From: Undaria pinnatifida
Lineage: Eukaryota; Sar; Phaeophyceae; Laminariales; Alariaceae
NCBI GenBank assembly: GCA_012845835.1
Contig: JABAKD010000009.1
Span: 5,804,904-5,868,903, forward strand
Direction: 5' to 3'
DNA length: 64,000 nt
Positions 11,101 to 20,700 of this stretch are shown here, in pieces. The position numbers and the translations under genes are program-made. The stretch's first letter is position 1. Every line of letters starts with the position of its first letter. Under the pieces are notes generated by a model. That model saw only the letters and a list, made by a program, of their open reading frames with translations, did no database searches and had not been told where the DNA came from.

Positions 11101-12996
11101 TGACACATCTCAGATCGCAGGAGAGCCTATAGAAGCGGCGGCTGGCTTGCTTGACACGCGTGTTGCCTCGCCACGCAGAGCACTATGTGTCGTATTATGA
11201 ATACATCGTGCGAAACTGCCGCTTCTGCCTGCCGCGAGCGAAATTAACTGTGGGGGACCCTCATATCTTCTTCGTATTATACAGCAGCAGTGATGATGCA
11301 ATACCCCGCACGACCATTCCCCGATACACGCTTGGCCGCGTACCTACATACGCGTAGGGTCAACGTCTGCCGCAGTAACCGGTCGTCGTCATTGTAGCAC
11401 AACAACAGTGAGCTTAGATAAACGGAGAAACAGGCCACACATGCATACAAGGTGTGCTATCTCAACATCGCTTCATATAACACCATAGGCACTTAGGGCT
11501 GCTGTACGAGTAGACCAAATATGTATAACCCCTTTTCAGCGGGGGTCGAGAGTTCGGGGTTAGGAGAGGGGGGTGTACTAAGGAAGAGGCGTTATTACTG
11601 CTTATTTTCCGGTGTCGGCGATGTTTTTTGGTTTTCTAACGTTCACCTGCGCCAGCACAGCTTCAAGCTCCTTCGCCGCCTGGCCAGTGAGTTTCAGCAC
11701 CTCCTTCGCTAGGAAGTCCTGCAAGTCGCTGAGGCTGAGAGTGCCCGCTCCCATCACCACCGACATCGACATGGACGATAGCCGCCCCCCGCTGCTTCCT
11801 TCCTTCTCCTGTACGCCAAGAACCACAACACAGCGGCATCAGCACGATGGGTCGTAACAGCGCTATTTACAACACTATTGGGACGTAAATGTAAGGATAG
11901 TTTTTAAGTAACTTGAAAACGAATACGGTCCTTACAATTTAGTCCAAATAAGTGGTGCATGATACCCGTGCGTGGTATCCTGGTATGTACCTGGTACGAT
12001 ATTTGCGTTACCGGTCATGACCCATGCTATCGTCGAGTGTTTGACGATGGCGTGTACATACCGGTACACCAGTATCAGGGCGTATACCGGGTACAGCAGT
12101 AGTAGGGAACATGTTGGTCATTGTCTATCATATCGTCCATTACGAGTCGAACGGAGGTGGGAGGTCGGGGTCGAAGGTTGGAGAAAGAACATCACTGGAA
12201 TCGAGCTCATCATGAGGTTGGGTTGGAGAAAGAAATCACCGGGAATCGGAAATCGTGCCAAAGAGCCAACACTATCATCATTTTACCAGCGCGCGGATAG
12301 AGTGGCGCGGGAGAAGCAGAAGAGGGTCTCTCGAAGGGAGCGAAAGGGCCGAGCGTATGTCTCCTGCGTCTCTCGTCCCGTGCGGTTGTAGAATCTAGGC
12401 TTGCATGTTGAGATGACGATCTAAAAGCGATTGAATGCTGCCACGACAATGCTGCTTGCGCTGCAGCTGCTCTATTGCTATCCAGTACCAGGTATCATAC
12501 GACAGCACGTTGAGATTCTGGTGGGTATTCTTTTCAGCATGTCGGCGAGGCAGGAGGGAGAAACAACAGCAGCGGCAGGGGTCCCCGTGTGGGAACACTT
12601 CACAGCAATGAGGGCGGCAACCACGGCAACGGGAAGCTTCGATGGTGTCGGTTGAACGGTGTCCCGCGCTCGTGCTCTGAGGGTACCACCAATACCGCTG
12701 AGTGAACCCATGTCCTGTCCGGAGACTTGGCTCTGAGGTGCTCACAATTGACTTGAGTTTAGTGTGGTACGTACCTCGCGCCATTGCTGTGTGCACACTG
12801 AGAGCTTGCCGGGCATCCAGCTTGAGAGTCCCTGCTGTCCGTCTACGCTGCCGCCGTTCACACCGGCGCCATTAACACCGCTGGTACCTAGGGAACCGAA
12901 TCTTTTATCGTACGACGCAGTCGTGGACTGAGATCCTGTTCGGCCCTGCCCGGTGCTGGCCTTGACTTGATACTGAGCAAAGCTGGTACGGTCCAT
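4932..12996 (-). CDS. MAP65: MAP65/PRC1/ASE1-type microtubule-bundling protein, N-terminal half (6 exons, partial)
   Basis: Members of this family form antiparallel dimers that crosslink microtubules in the spindle midzone, phragmoplast or cortex. Exons read on the minus strand: 12996-12775, 11808-11647, 9550-9410, 6900-6811, 6046-5903, 5144-4932. All joins are GT-AG and phase 0, giving 324 codons. Residues 1-110 are a Ser/Gly-rich head. From about residue 110 the order matches PRC1: a helix ending VLAQVGSQDAEEAR (family: IW-x-x-IG-x-x-x-x-x-R), the REKE-like helix VRQEKEGRDRYLSTI, SILELSRKLGIP, the coiled coil LDTLIDKLVNLETTLE, then VEKLRGRLATLRVLKFER and LFRQLGLPE. Family proteins are usually about 550-900 residues, so the C-terminal spectrin-like microtubule-binding domain is missing and must lie left of position 1, after an intron longer than 4.9 kb. 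The start at 12996 is the first in-frame ATG of exon 1. The family call rests on heptad pattern and motif order, not on a search. Confidence 0.72.
5275..5480. repeat. (GGAA)n microsatellite in MAP65 intron 5
   Basis: About 25 uninterrupted or nearly uninterrupted GGAA units between 5279 and 5390, then decayed GGAA/GGGA to 5480. It creates long Pro/Ser/Phe/Leu or Lys/Glu/Gly open frames in all frames, which are not genes. Confidence 0.95.
5903..6046 (-). CDS. MAP65: MAP65 exon 5 (rod coiled coil)
   Basis: It encodes 48 codons of heptad-rich coiled coil (LDTLIDKLVNLETTLE, then VDSLVKEMETIN), between GCCCAG and GTGGGC. Phase 0 on both sides. It fits the rod that carries the antiparallel dimer. 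Confidence 0.7.
6590..6790. repeat. Low-complexity CAA/CAACAC tract in MAP65 intron 4
   Basis: Degenerate CAACAACAAC and CACCAACACC runs on the plus strand, hence GTT-rich on the sense strand of MAP65. No gene. Confidence 0.8.
6811..6900 (-). CDS. MAP65: MAP65 exon 4 (ILELSRKLGIP block)
   Basis: It encodes 30 codons from ASILELSRKLGIP to FFYGNET, between GGCAG and GTACGT. It is the counterpart of the PRC1 block with a Leu-rich helix followed by a Pro turn. Phase 0 on both sides. Confidence 0.7.
6901..9118. other. MAP65 intron 3, upper part: no gene recognised
   Basis: Contains an inverted pair ACCCGAAAATGG / CCATTTTCGGGT at about 7410-7450, within a foldback-like stretch of GAAAATGG/CCATTTTC copies (7360-7530). 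Also TACTGCTGTAGTAGTAC near 7590. Open frames in 7730-8090 are motif-free. Confidence 0.5.
9119..9440. repeat. Tandem duplication that copies the end of MAP65 exon 3 and its donor
   Basis: TCCGGACGGCTTTC, GGCGTGTTGA, GTCGGCCGGTCGGTC, CAGTCAGTCTTCCG and TGTCAATGGTCGAGAGGTAGC occur in the same order in 9119-9252 and 9276-9440. The 9276-9440 copy runs into the real exon; the other holds an exon-like 28-bp piece (9225-9252, minus strand) with both a donor (AAG/GTAACC) and an acceptor (TCCCTAG). Confidence 0.8.
9410..9550 (-). CDS. MAP65: MAP65 exon 3 (helix after the VG turn)
   Basis: It encodes 47 codons, from VGSQDAEEAR to YLSTIDNTK, between TTGTAG and GTGACA. It is the counterpart of the PRC1 segment starting IGIPEDQR. 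Its 3' end and donor are duplicated about 185 bp further into the intron (see 9119-9440). Confidence 0.75.
10285..10362. repeat. Dispersed repeat, copy 2 (partner at 1711-1793)
   Basis: Same-orientation diverged copy of 1711-1793. It lies in MAP65 intron 2. Confidence 0.6.
10817..11000 (-). mobile_element. Diverged SINE fragment, type A
   Basis: Order of blocks matches the minus-oriented copies at 38762 and 47530: ACAAGCC-TGGTTACAGG, TTTTTATCGCGCA-AAGGTTCA, CTTGTCGA-TTTCATCGAGT-TTGCCAACT, CGCGCTTTC. Strongly diverged and without the tRNA-like head. Confidence 0.5.
11647..11808 (-). CDS. MAP65: MAP65 exon 2 (start of dimerisation helix)
   Basis: It encodes 54 codons between acceptor TACAG and donor GTGAAC. 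It holds a Ser/Met-rich lead followed by the amphipathic helix LSDLQDFLAKEVLKL and AAKELEAVLAQ. The helix runs straight into VGSQ of the next exon, reproducing the first conserved block of PRC1-type proteins. Confidence 0.7.
11809..12774. other. MAP65 intron 1: no gene recognised
   Basis: Unremarkable sequence with TACCAGGTA-like and TACCGGTA-like words at 11985-12100. No exon or repeat family identified. Confidence 0.5.
12775..12996 (-). CDS. MAP65: MAP65 exon 1 (start codon, Ser/Gly-rich head)
   Basis: It encodes 74 codons beginning MDRTSFAQYQ and ending TQQWRE, followed by donor GTACGT. The region is rich in Ser, Gly, Thr and Asn and is probably disordered. It joins the next exon in phase 0. 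An upstream non-coding exon cannot be excluded, but the next in-frame stretch upstream holds no family motif. Confidence 0.6.
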
Positions 12997-13493
12997 AATA
13001 AAACCGTTGGCTTTCTGTGAACATCGGACGACTCCTCAGGATTGAGGGTCGAAGCGAGTCGATCGCTTGCACAAGATCGTGGGCGACAGCTTCCCCGGGA
13101 AATACAACGCTGCGTCTCCCTTCAGACAAGGACCGGACGCTGTTCCTGCCGGCTATGGAGCAGCTATAAGCTATAGCCAATTATTGCACCTCTGGTATTC
13201 CTCATTCCTCTGGTATTCGTCCATCACAAAGATTTCAATGATATGAAAGCGTGTTTATTATCGTTTCGAGAGGGGACAGGGGTATCCAAAGCATGCTTTC
13301 AGCTTTCCATGATGCGCGCTTTCTTGCTCAATCAAAATCGCCCTTAGTCTGCTCGACCTAGAGAGCTAGCCTACTTCCGCGCGAAAGGGCAAAAAGCACC
13401 GTGTTACGTCCCTCAAGAAAGCTCATTTGCGAGGCCACCACGTGCGTTTCCCGTGCAAAATCAGCGCGCTTCAGCTAAAGGCAGTGATTAAAT
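12997..13493. promoter_or_regulatory. Divergent promoter region between MAP65 and CAMTA
   Basis: 497 bp separate the two first codons. I see a CCAAT-type sequence at about 13175 (TAGCCAATTA), a short direct repeat CTCTGGTATTC near 13190-13217, and CGCG cores with CAMTA-type flanks at about 13315, 13378 and 13465. CGCG cores are expected about twice by chance in this length, so autoregulation is only a possibility. No TATA box stands out on either strand. Confidence 0.55.
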
Positions 13494-13736
13494 ATGCAGC
13501 AATTGCTTTCCAACAACAGCAGTAAGACCGGCGGAAACGCCGGCGATCAAACACCAGATGGGGACGACGCGGCACAAAACTGGCCTGGGTGCTTCAGACA
13601 CGTTGCCAGGTGCCGACGCTTGAACAAGGAGGAGGTGGTGCTCATTCTCTCCGACCCTCTTAAGTTCGGGCTCGTACGAACCGACGTCTTGCCAGCGGAG
13701 GGCATCTCGAACGGGACCGTGTACCTGTGTTCAAAG
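13494..13736 (+). CDS. CAMTA: CAMTA exon 1 (start codon, first half of CG-1)
   Basis: It encodes 81 codons. After an Asn/Gly/Asp-rich head comes RCRRLNKEEVVLIL-SDP-x-KFGL and GTVYLCSK, the first third of CG-1 (family: RWL-x-x-EE-x-x-x-IL, then P-x-x-GS-x-x-LF-x-RK). The donor is AAG/GTGAGT, phase 0. ATG 13494 is the first in-frame start and comes just after the shared upstream region. Confidence 0.85.
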
Positions 13737-16700
13737 GTGAGTTGGGTTGCTTTTTCCAAAAAGAAAAAAATTGCAAATATAAAAGTCCCACTTTTTTAAT
13801 GGGGTTGTGTTGTGGTCGCCGATTGCAGTTGCTGAAAGCGATCGCCCGAACAGGCTAAACTAGGCAGGCACAACAGGAAGGCCCTCGATAGTGGATGCCT
13901 CGTCGAGCATGCACTTCCCCCCCCTTCCCCAAGGGAAGCATGTCTTTGCGCGCCAGAGCACAGCGATTTGTGTTGGTTGGGTTGTGTGTTGTGGTTCCAT
14001 CACCTGCGACAAGTATTTCATCTTTTCTTTCAATGTTGTGCACAGGGTCCGCGGATTTGAGTAGGAAGTTGTTGACCGAAGAGGTCTGTCCTAGATGTTG
14101 TGCGTTCCCTTGCATATATAGAAAAGCAGGAGAATTTCGAGCGTAAAACACAGGGCGTAGACTGCCTCATCGCGTGCGGTATTACAGCAGCCCCCACGAA
14201 GGGGCGCGAGAGGTTGATATGTCACGGCTCGGCGGGGCGGTGCCCTTCCCCCCTCCCGCAATTTCCGATGCGCACGTTTGTTCTGCGAAGAACATTGAGC
14301 TAGAAGATGCGGCATACCTTTCAGTTTTCAAGTTAATGATTCCGCGTTCCCCATATTTTTGTACTTTTTAGAGATGAAAGAGGATGTTTTATTTTTTTGG
14401 AAATCAAATCATATGCTCTTTGGCGATAGCCATCACTAAAACCTTGAAGCTTGTGTGCGGTGGTTTTGTTTTGGCCTTTTGCTGTCTTAGATCGCGCTCT
14501 CCTTTCCTCAAGATAATGTCTGACCATTAGCATCGGGTACGCTCGTGTGTATGATATTGCGTAAGTCGTATTACATCGCACAACGTGCCTGCGTTGCGCG
14601 AGACAAAAGGGGAACTTGTCCCTGTCCTTGCGTTTTTTTCTCTCTCTACTTTGCTGTTGAGATGTATTTGTGGATTTTTTGCCTGCGTTGTATTTGTATG
14701 CTCGTTCGTTCGATCGAAGTCCATGATTATTCTCGCTTACTTCGCGTTCGTTTGTCACTCTCTGTCGTGTGTGCACGCGAAGCCATGATTATTTCTGATT
14801 TCTTGTCGCCTGACTTTTCTGTTTCTGCTTCCTCCGGTTCCTCCCCCCCCCTACGTTTATGTGTGTATGTGCGTCTACATTGCTTGCACACATGCATGCA
14901 TCATATCTCATCACCACATCATACATCTACGGGTACATGGATACTTGTGGGCGAGGTATCATACCGCTGCTCTACAACAGCAGCAGTACCGGTGGTGCAC
15001 GGTAGACTACAGAGGTGGCTCCCACCCTTTCTTCCTCCTTTCCTTTTTCCGTCTCTTTTAAATGACGCCTTCTTTTTGCGGTGCTTCCCTCGTACATCGA
15101 TCGGATCGTGTCCATTAAACAGGACCGAGTAAGAGTGCTTAAACACGACGGAATCGACTACGTGAAGCGCAATGCGGCGCAGGGATCGAACAGGGTGAGC
15201 CCCAACGCTGACGAAGACTCCGGTCATTCTATCCAATCAACATTCATTATTGTTCAGCGTTTACCGTTAGCAATCATCAATGGCGGCAGTATAATATAAA
15301 AAGAAATCATGGGCCTCTAGAAGACGTCGAACATTTTTTTGCCGCGTTTTTTTGTTTTCACCTGTGGTCTCCTCAGAGAAGTTTCTGCTTCACAAGGTGT
15401 CAAGATTGGGGTCGTAAGGGAAAGGACCAAAACCTAACGAGGTCCCAAGTGCAGCACACTTTTTTTTCGGTAAAACTAGTTTCGTTTCGAGTACCGGCAG
15501 GTTCACGTTTGGCAAGCATGCTCGTGTGATGGAGCAGACGAGCGCGAAGTCTCGCGAGAGGGGGACGGGGGGGGGGGGGGAAGGGGAGGGGTGCGCAGCA
15601 GGTTGTGCCCGTTGAGCCTGAAGTACCTGGTAGTTATTTTTTTTCCAGCAGCGTTGTTGCACGAAAACCAGGATGAAACACACAATTGCTGTTGTAAATA
15701 TCATGTCGTTCACATATTAATAGTACCGGTATTTATTTATTGTCGCGACTCAGCGGTAGAGTGCGATATTCACTCCGACCCCCCCCAAGGACTGGAAACC
15801 ACAGAAAATTGGATGTCGTCGGAACCAACCAACCCTCTCTGACTTTAGGTTGCAAACCCTCTGGCCTCTAGAGCTGGCCATAAAATCGTTGCGTCGTGGT
15901 TTACGTTTTAAACGACGTGTACCGCCCGCCGCATCCTCAATGTTTCTATACGGGTACACTAAAATAGGTAACCATGTTTTTCAGGCGCTGGCGCATGCCG
16001 CTAGCAGCAGTAACAGCTTCTTTAGTTGCCCTCCCCCCCTCCCGAACACGCGGCAACCGGTGGTTGCCGCGGCTGCTTTTCCCTGACTGCAGTACGAGTA
16101 GTTTACAAAAATATCAAATGTTTCGAAAGTATGTTGATATTTACAGCAGTGAGCGCTATCCCAAAACTCTTGATAGTAATATGTTTATATTGATTGTTGA
16201 TACTCGTACAGTGTTGGCTAGTGTTTAAAGGTAGAGCAGCAGGGAATCTTCCTCGGCGGCTCTCCAGAACAGACGCCTTTGCAACAGCAAGTTAGATATT
16301 TGATGCATGGATCTAGTGCGTCATTTCATCGCAACTTTGGGCTCCTCGGGATCCATCGGGATTCTGCTGTCCCAGGTTTGATGTACCAGGTACCAGGTAA
16401 TCCTTATCGCAATGTAACGTATAGAGATTGTATTGTATCATATCGCGTATCACACTAGTATCGCATATCGCGTAGCTTAGCGTAGCGTATGTTCTTCAGG
16501 AGTATATTCTACTCGTTTCAGATGACGTATGCATTGCGTAGGTTGTATTTGTATTGTCTATCGATCACATCTGGGTGTCCTCTGTATGTACAACACGCAT
16601 ACGAACAATTGTGAAATTTGAATGTATACGCATACACGCGCAACACTCTACCGCCGTATACCCTTGTAATGTATGTGACACGAAAGAAACAAGGAAGATG

Positions 16701-16772
16701 GAATGCCATCAAACACATCATTCAATATCACCATGTTGTCATTGTGTTACATAATGTCATGCGTTAGAGAGG

Positions 16773-16819
<47 letters not shown>

Positions 16820-17734
16820 GATGTTGGTGTTGTTGTGTTCTCGCGTTAACTCGCATAATCAAGTCGGTGGTCACAGGACAGGCTCCAGTCACTCTACAGC
16901 TAAGGAATACCCCAGGGAAAAAACACAAACAAAGGTGGTACACGCATATATCACAGATGACGCAATTCATGCCTCCACCAGGAACATATAAAAGTGAAAT
17001 GGGGAGTCAGCCTACGATATGCCAGGTCCATGCTGGTGCATACGTCTCACTACTCGCGCCTGGAAAAACCGACTATACCGCTTGCCACCCAAGAGAGAGT
17101 ACCACGTATATATTACACGAAGTACCTATCGCTGCGCATGCGCACGACAGACGCAAGTCAATTGGAAAACAGAAACAAAGAAAAGAAAAGGAGAGAAAGG
17201 AAAGGAAAGGAAAAACAAGGAAGCGTGGAGATGCCGCGTGGTGGTTGGTGGTTCGTTGTCGTGAAGACAGACGGGAGATAGGCGTGATTAATAAAACAGA
17301 AAACAGGCGGCAGCAGCAGCGACATACTGAGTAATAATTAAAGCAGTATCGATGATAAAAATTAAAGTGTAAAGTTGAAAGAACACGATTATCGAGGGCG
17401 GTGCAATTAAGAGTGAGGGCAGTGGTTATCCTGGAAGTTTGCCATTGGGTACATGCGTACTTGCTGGCAGGGCCCACTCGCTCCCCGGTTCCCTAGCTGC
17501 ACGTGCGCACTTGCGAGGATGTTCCAGCGTCCGTCCGGCTTGAGGATGCCCCGGCTTCTGGCTGGCTTGCAAGCCGGCGATTTTGGCGAAGTTTTTGTTT
17601 GTTGGGTTGTTTCAGAGATATTCACTTACAGGGACGGCAGTGCTCCGCTTGTATTTTTTTTTTGCGGATGGCCTCTCCTCTCCGAAAGTGGCATCGCAAG
17701 CGCAGCACGCCACGGAACAAGATACTGGTAATAG

Positions 17735-17776
<42 letters not shown>

Positions 17777-20700
17777 TGGCCGTACACCGTTATACCGGTA
17801 CAATATTCATTTGATGAATGCATAATATCTACGTTTGTAAGTGTGTACTTCGCGTCCTCCGGACGAAATGTGATAGCGTTTTACTTTGTTCCTGGTATCC
17901 TGAGTTCCGACGCGCGTTTTGGTGGATTTACCCCGTTTTTTTTCACATCGTATTATGTGGCTTCAGATTGCTTTTCGCGTTAATTGCTTTTCGCGTTAAT
18001 TGCTTTTCGCGTTGAGTATATATATTTATATGTATCACACGTATGGTAAGAGCACCTGGAGAGTTTTGAGCGTAGCGCAATACGTAGCGCAATACGTATC
18101 TACGTATCCGAATATCCTAAAATATCGCCTAGGTCTGTTTATTTTCGAAGTTACGCTTTCTTCCGAGGAGGATTTATTAATAGTGATAAAATCAACCGTC
18201 GGCTCCAGGTGACGTCAGCGCCCTTGGCCTGCCTGCCCGAGAACGAAGACTAGCCCGCCCGGGGCTTGCCCCGAGGCCTTCCATGATATCTCGGGTTTTG
18301 TACGAGTTTTCGCGGACGCGGGTCTGGAAGGGGGGGCATTTGCTTCGCGTAGTTTGTGTAAAATTGTAAGGTTACTTGGCATGTTTTTTCCAGCTCTTTG
18401 CCTATAGAGCCGGAGACAGATGCACGTAAAGTCTACAGTCTACAGACCTACAGTAGAATGTAATGTACGAGTGGTATGATAATATTGCTGTGGTACGTAT
18501 ACTCCGCGGCGAGAACGAGCAGGCCGGTCGGAACACTCCTGCTGTCATGTGGCAGCATGTCTGTCAGACAGACAAGCCAGTCTTGTTATTGTTAGCAGAA
18601 TAGTGTATGAAGTGCACGACGTATGATACATGAATGTTTTTTTATTGTTTGTGTGTATGGTATCGAAATCGTAGTGAATGGGACGCGTGATGTGTTTCTC
18701 CGTGGCCAAAGAGGGAACGCTAAAGAAGCAAGAACTTCCGTTCCGCCTCGTGACAACTCGCGACAGCCAACCAACCAACCCTCTGAATTACCGTAAATCC
18801 GCAAATACGATCATACATCACGCCAGGTATATTCACATCGTGTTGGTACTATCGTACCGATAGATTCGGTATCGTATCATATTCATACAATAGATAAACG
18901 TACGGATTCTATGTATTTATTCATTTATTTATTTTTGTTTAATTTTTTTCCAATTTTTATTTAATCTTTATTTATTGTGATATCTTGCTGTGAAAGCTTG
19001 AGCGAGGTCCATGATTATCGCCATCACCCCCCTTCCCGACCCGCATTCCCCTCCCAAAACATTTGAACATATGCTATGAACTATAAACGCAACAATAATA
19101 TACCAACCAGAATTCTTCCCGTGTGCAGATCCGGGAGGACGTGGTGAAGATGAAGGTGAACGGGCGACACGCCGTCAACTCGTACTCCTCACGCGGCTCT
19201 GGGTCCGCCTGCTTTTGGCGACGCCGGTACGCCCTCGAACCTCCGTCTGTGGCCCCCAACGGCACCTCCCGAGGCGGCGTAGCTGGAGGTCGAGGTGGCG
19301 GTGGTGGCGGTGGACACCAGAATGTTACCTGGGGTGACCAGCTCGTACACTACCTCGACGACGAGGAAGCGCGAGGGTTCGCCCGGCGCAGCCCCTTCGG
19401 CGCGGCCGGCGTAGCGCGACCGTTAACGAGCGAAGAGTGTTGGCGAGGGCGGGGTACCCAGCTCCCCCGCGATGGGAACTTGTTTCTACCGCCCTCACGC
19501 CGGGAGTCCCGTAGGGAGGATCTGGCGGCGCAGGCGGCGGCGGTGGCGGGAGCTGCTGCTGCTGCGGCGGCGGCCTCATCTGTTGCGGTGGTGCCGACTT
19601 CTGATAACTCCGGTCAGTCGTCACCAACTTCGGGTGATAAGTGCTTGTCGCTAGTAACGGTGTCGTCCTCGGTGAAGCAGGAAGAAGGTTCTTTCCGAGG
19701 CGGTGGAGGTTTAGTTGGTGCGAACGAGGGTGGTGGAGGAGGGTGGGTTGGAGGTTCTGGTAAGGTGGCGCCGGGCGCGCGCAACAGGTACGTTGGCGGT
19801 GGGGGAGGAGGCGCGCAGGACGCGCGAGGTCCCGCTGTGCACAACACCGTGTGGGCGGGAGGTGGAAATGGCGGCAATGAGATGTACGCGATGAATGGAG
19901 GAGTTGGGGGAGGAGGAGGCAATGGGCACGGGGGGGACGTCGCTGGTATTAGGGCGTCGATGCCTTCCCCACCGGATAGTCGCCAAGTGGGAGGAGAGGG
20001 GGGACCGGGGTCGAATGTGGCCTTCTGGGAGACGAAGAAGGGCATGGAGGCCCACCACCAGCAAGCGGCGGCGGCGGCCCTGAATTCTGGCGGGTTTGCT
20101 GATGATATCGGTGGTTTAGGTGAGGGGATAGGGAAGGCAGGGAAGAAGGAAGGTGGCGTGGGAATAAGGGAAGGCAGGGACGAAGGTGACGCCTCTGTCG
20201 TTTGTACCAGAATCCTGTATTTCGCGAATGCGGTCAGGCAGAAGAGGGTTACTTGAGTTACCGGTACTTGACATGCCGTCTGGACGGAAATCTAATTACC
20301 ATTGAGGTGTCCATGTTTATTTACTGACACATTAAATTTCCGGCCATAGCGTACAGTAGAACGGCATAAACAGCGACACCGCGCGTTAGCTCGCGTCATT
20401 TTGGATGTCTCTTTCGCTCTCTCGTTGCCCCCTGGGCATTCGGACGCAGCACTTTCGTGTTGTTTGTACTATTGTAGGCAAATGACTGAGTGTGTACCTC
20501 GGTATGCACACATACGTAAACCGTTGCTCCTTTGGAGATGTTCCGGCATTTCTAAGCGGAACGCACCTGCATTTAACCTGTTTACATACAGCTTCGCCGC
20601 TTTGATTGTTTCGGGGAGGTTTTTAGCCTTTCTAAGCGGAATGCACCTGCATATCATGTATGTAACGTCATCGTTATGCCACCGCTGGGCAAAACCATTG

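Larger units (their letters stand above)
9551..11646. other. MAP65 intron 2: no gene recognised
   Basis: Holds the dispersed repeat at 10285-10362 and a diverged SINE fragment at 10817-11000. No exon-like frame with family motifs was seen on either strand. Confidence 0.5.
15195..19128 (+). other. CAMTA intron 2
   Basis: Holds two (TTG)n tracts (16772-16820 and 17733-17774), a 16/17-bp triple repeat GCTTTTCGCGTTAATT at 17970-18015, a TACCAGGTACCAGGTA cluster near 16385, and a palindromic TGACGTCA near 18210. Nothing coding was recognised. Confidence 0.6.

Noticed and set aside
18205-18216. TGACGTCA as a bZIP site controlling CAMTA
   Set aside because: One 8-bp match deep in an intron is expected by chance; no supporting context.
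19325-20064. Pro-rich minus-strand open frames
   Set aside because: Shadows of the Gly-rich linker of CAMTA exon 3.
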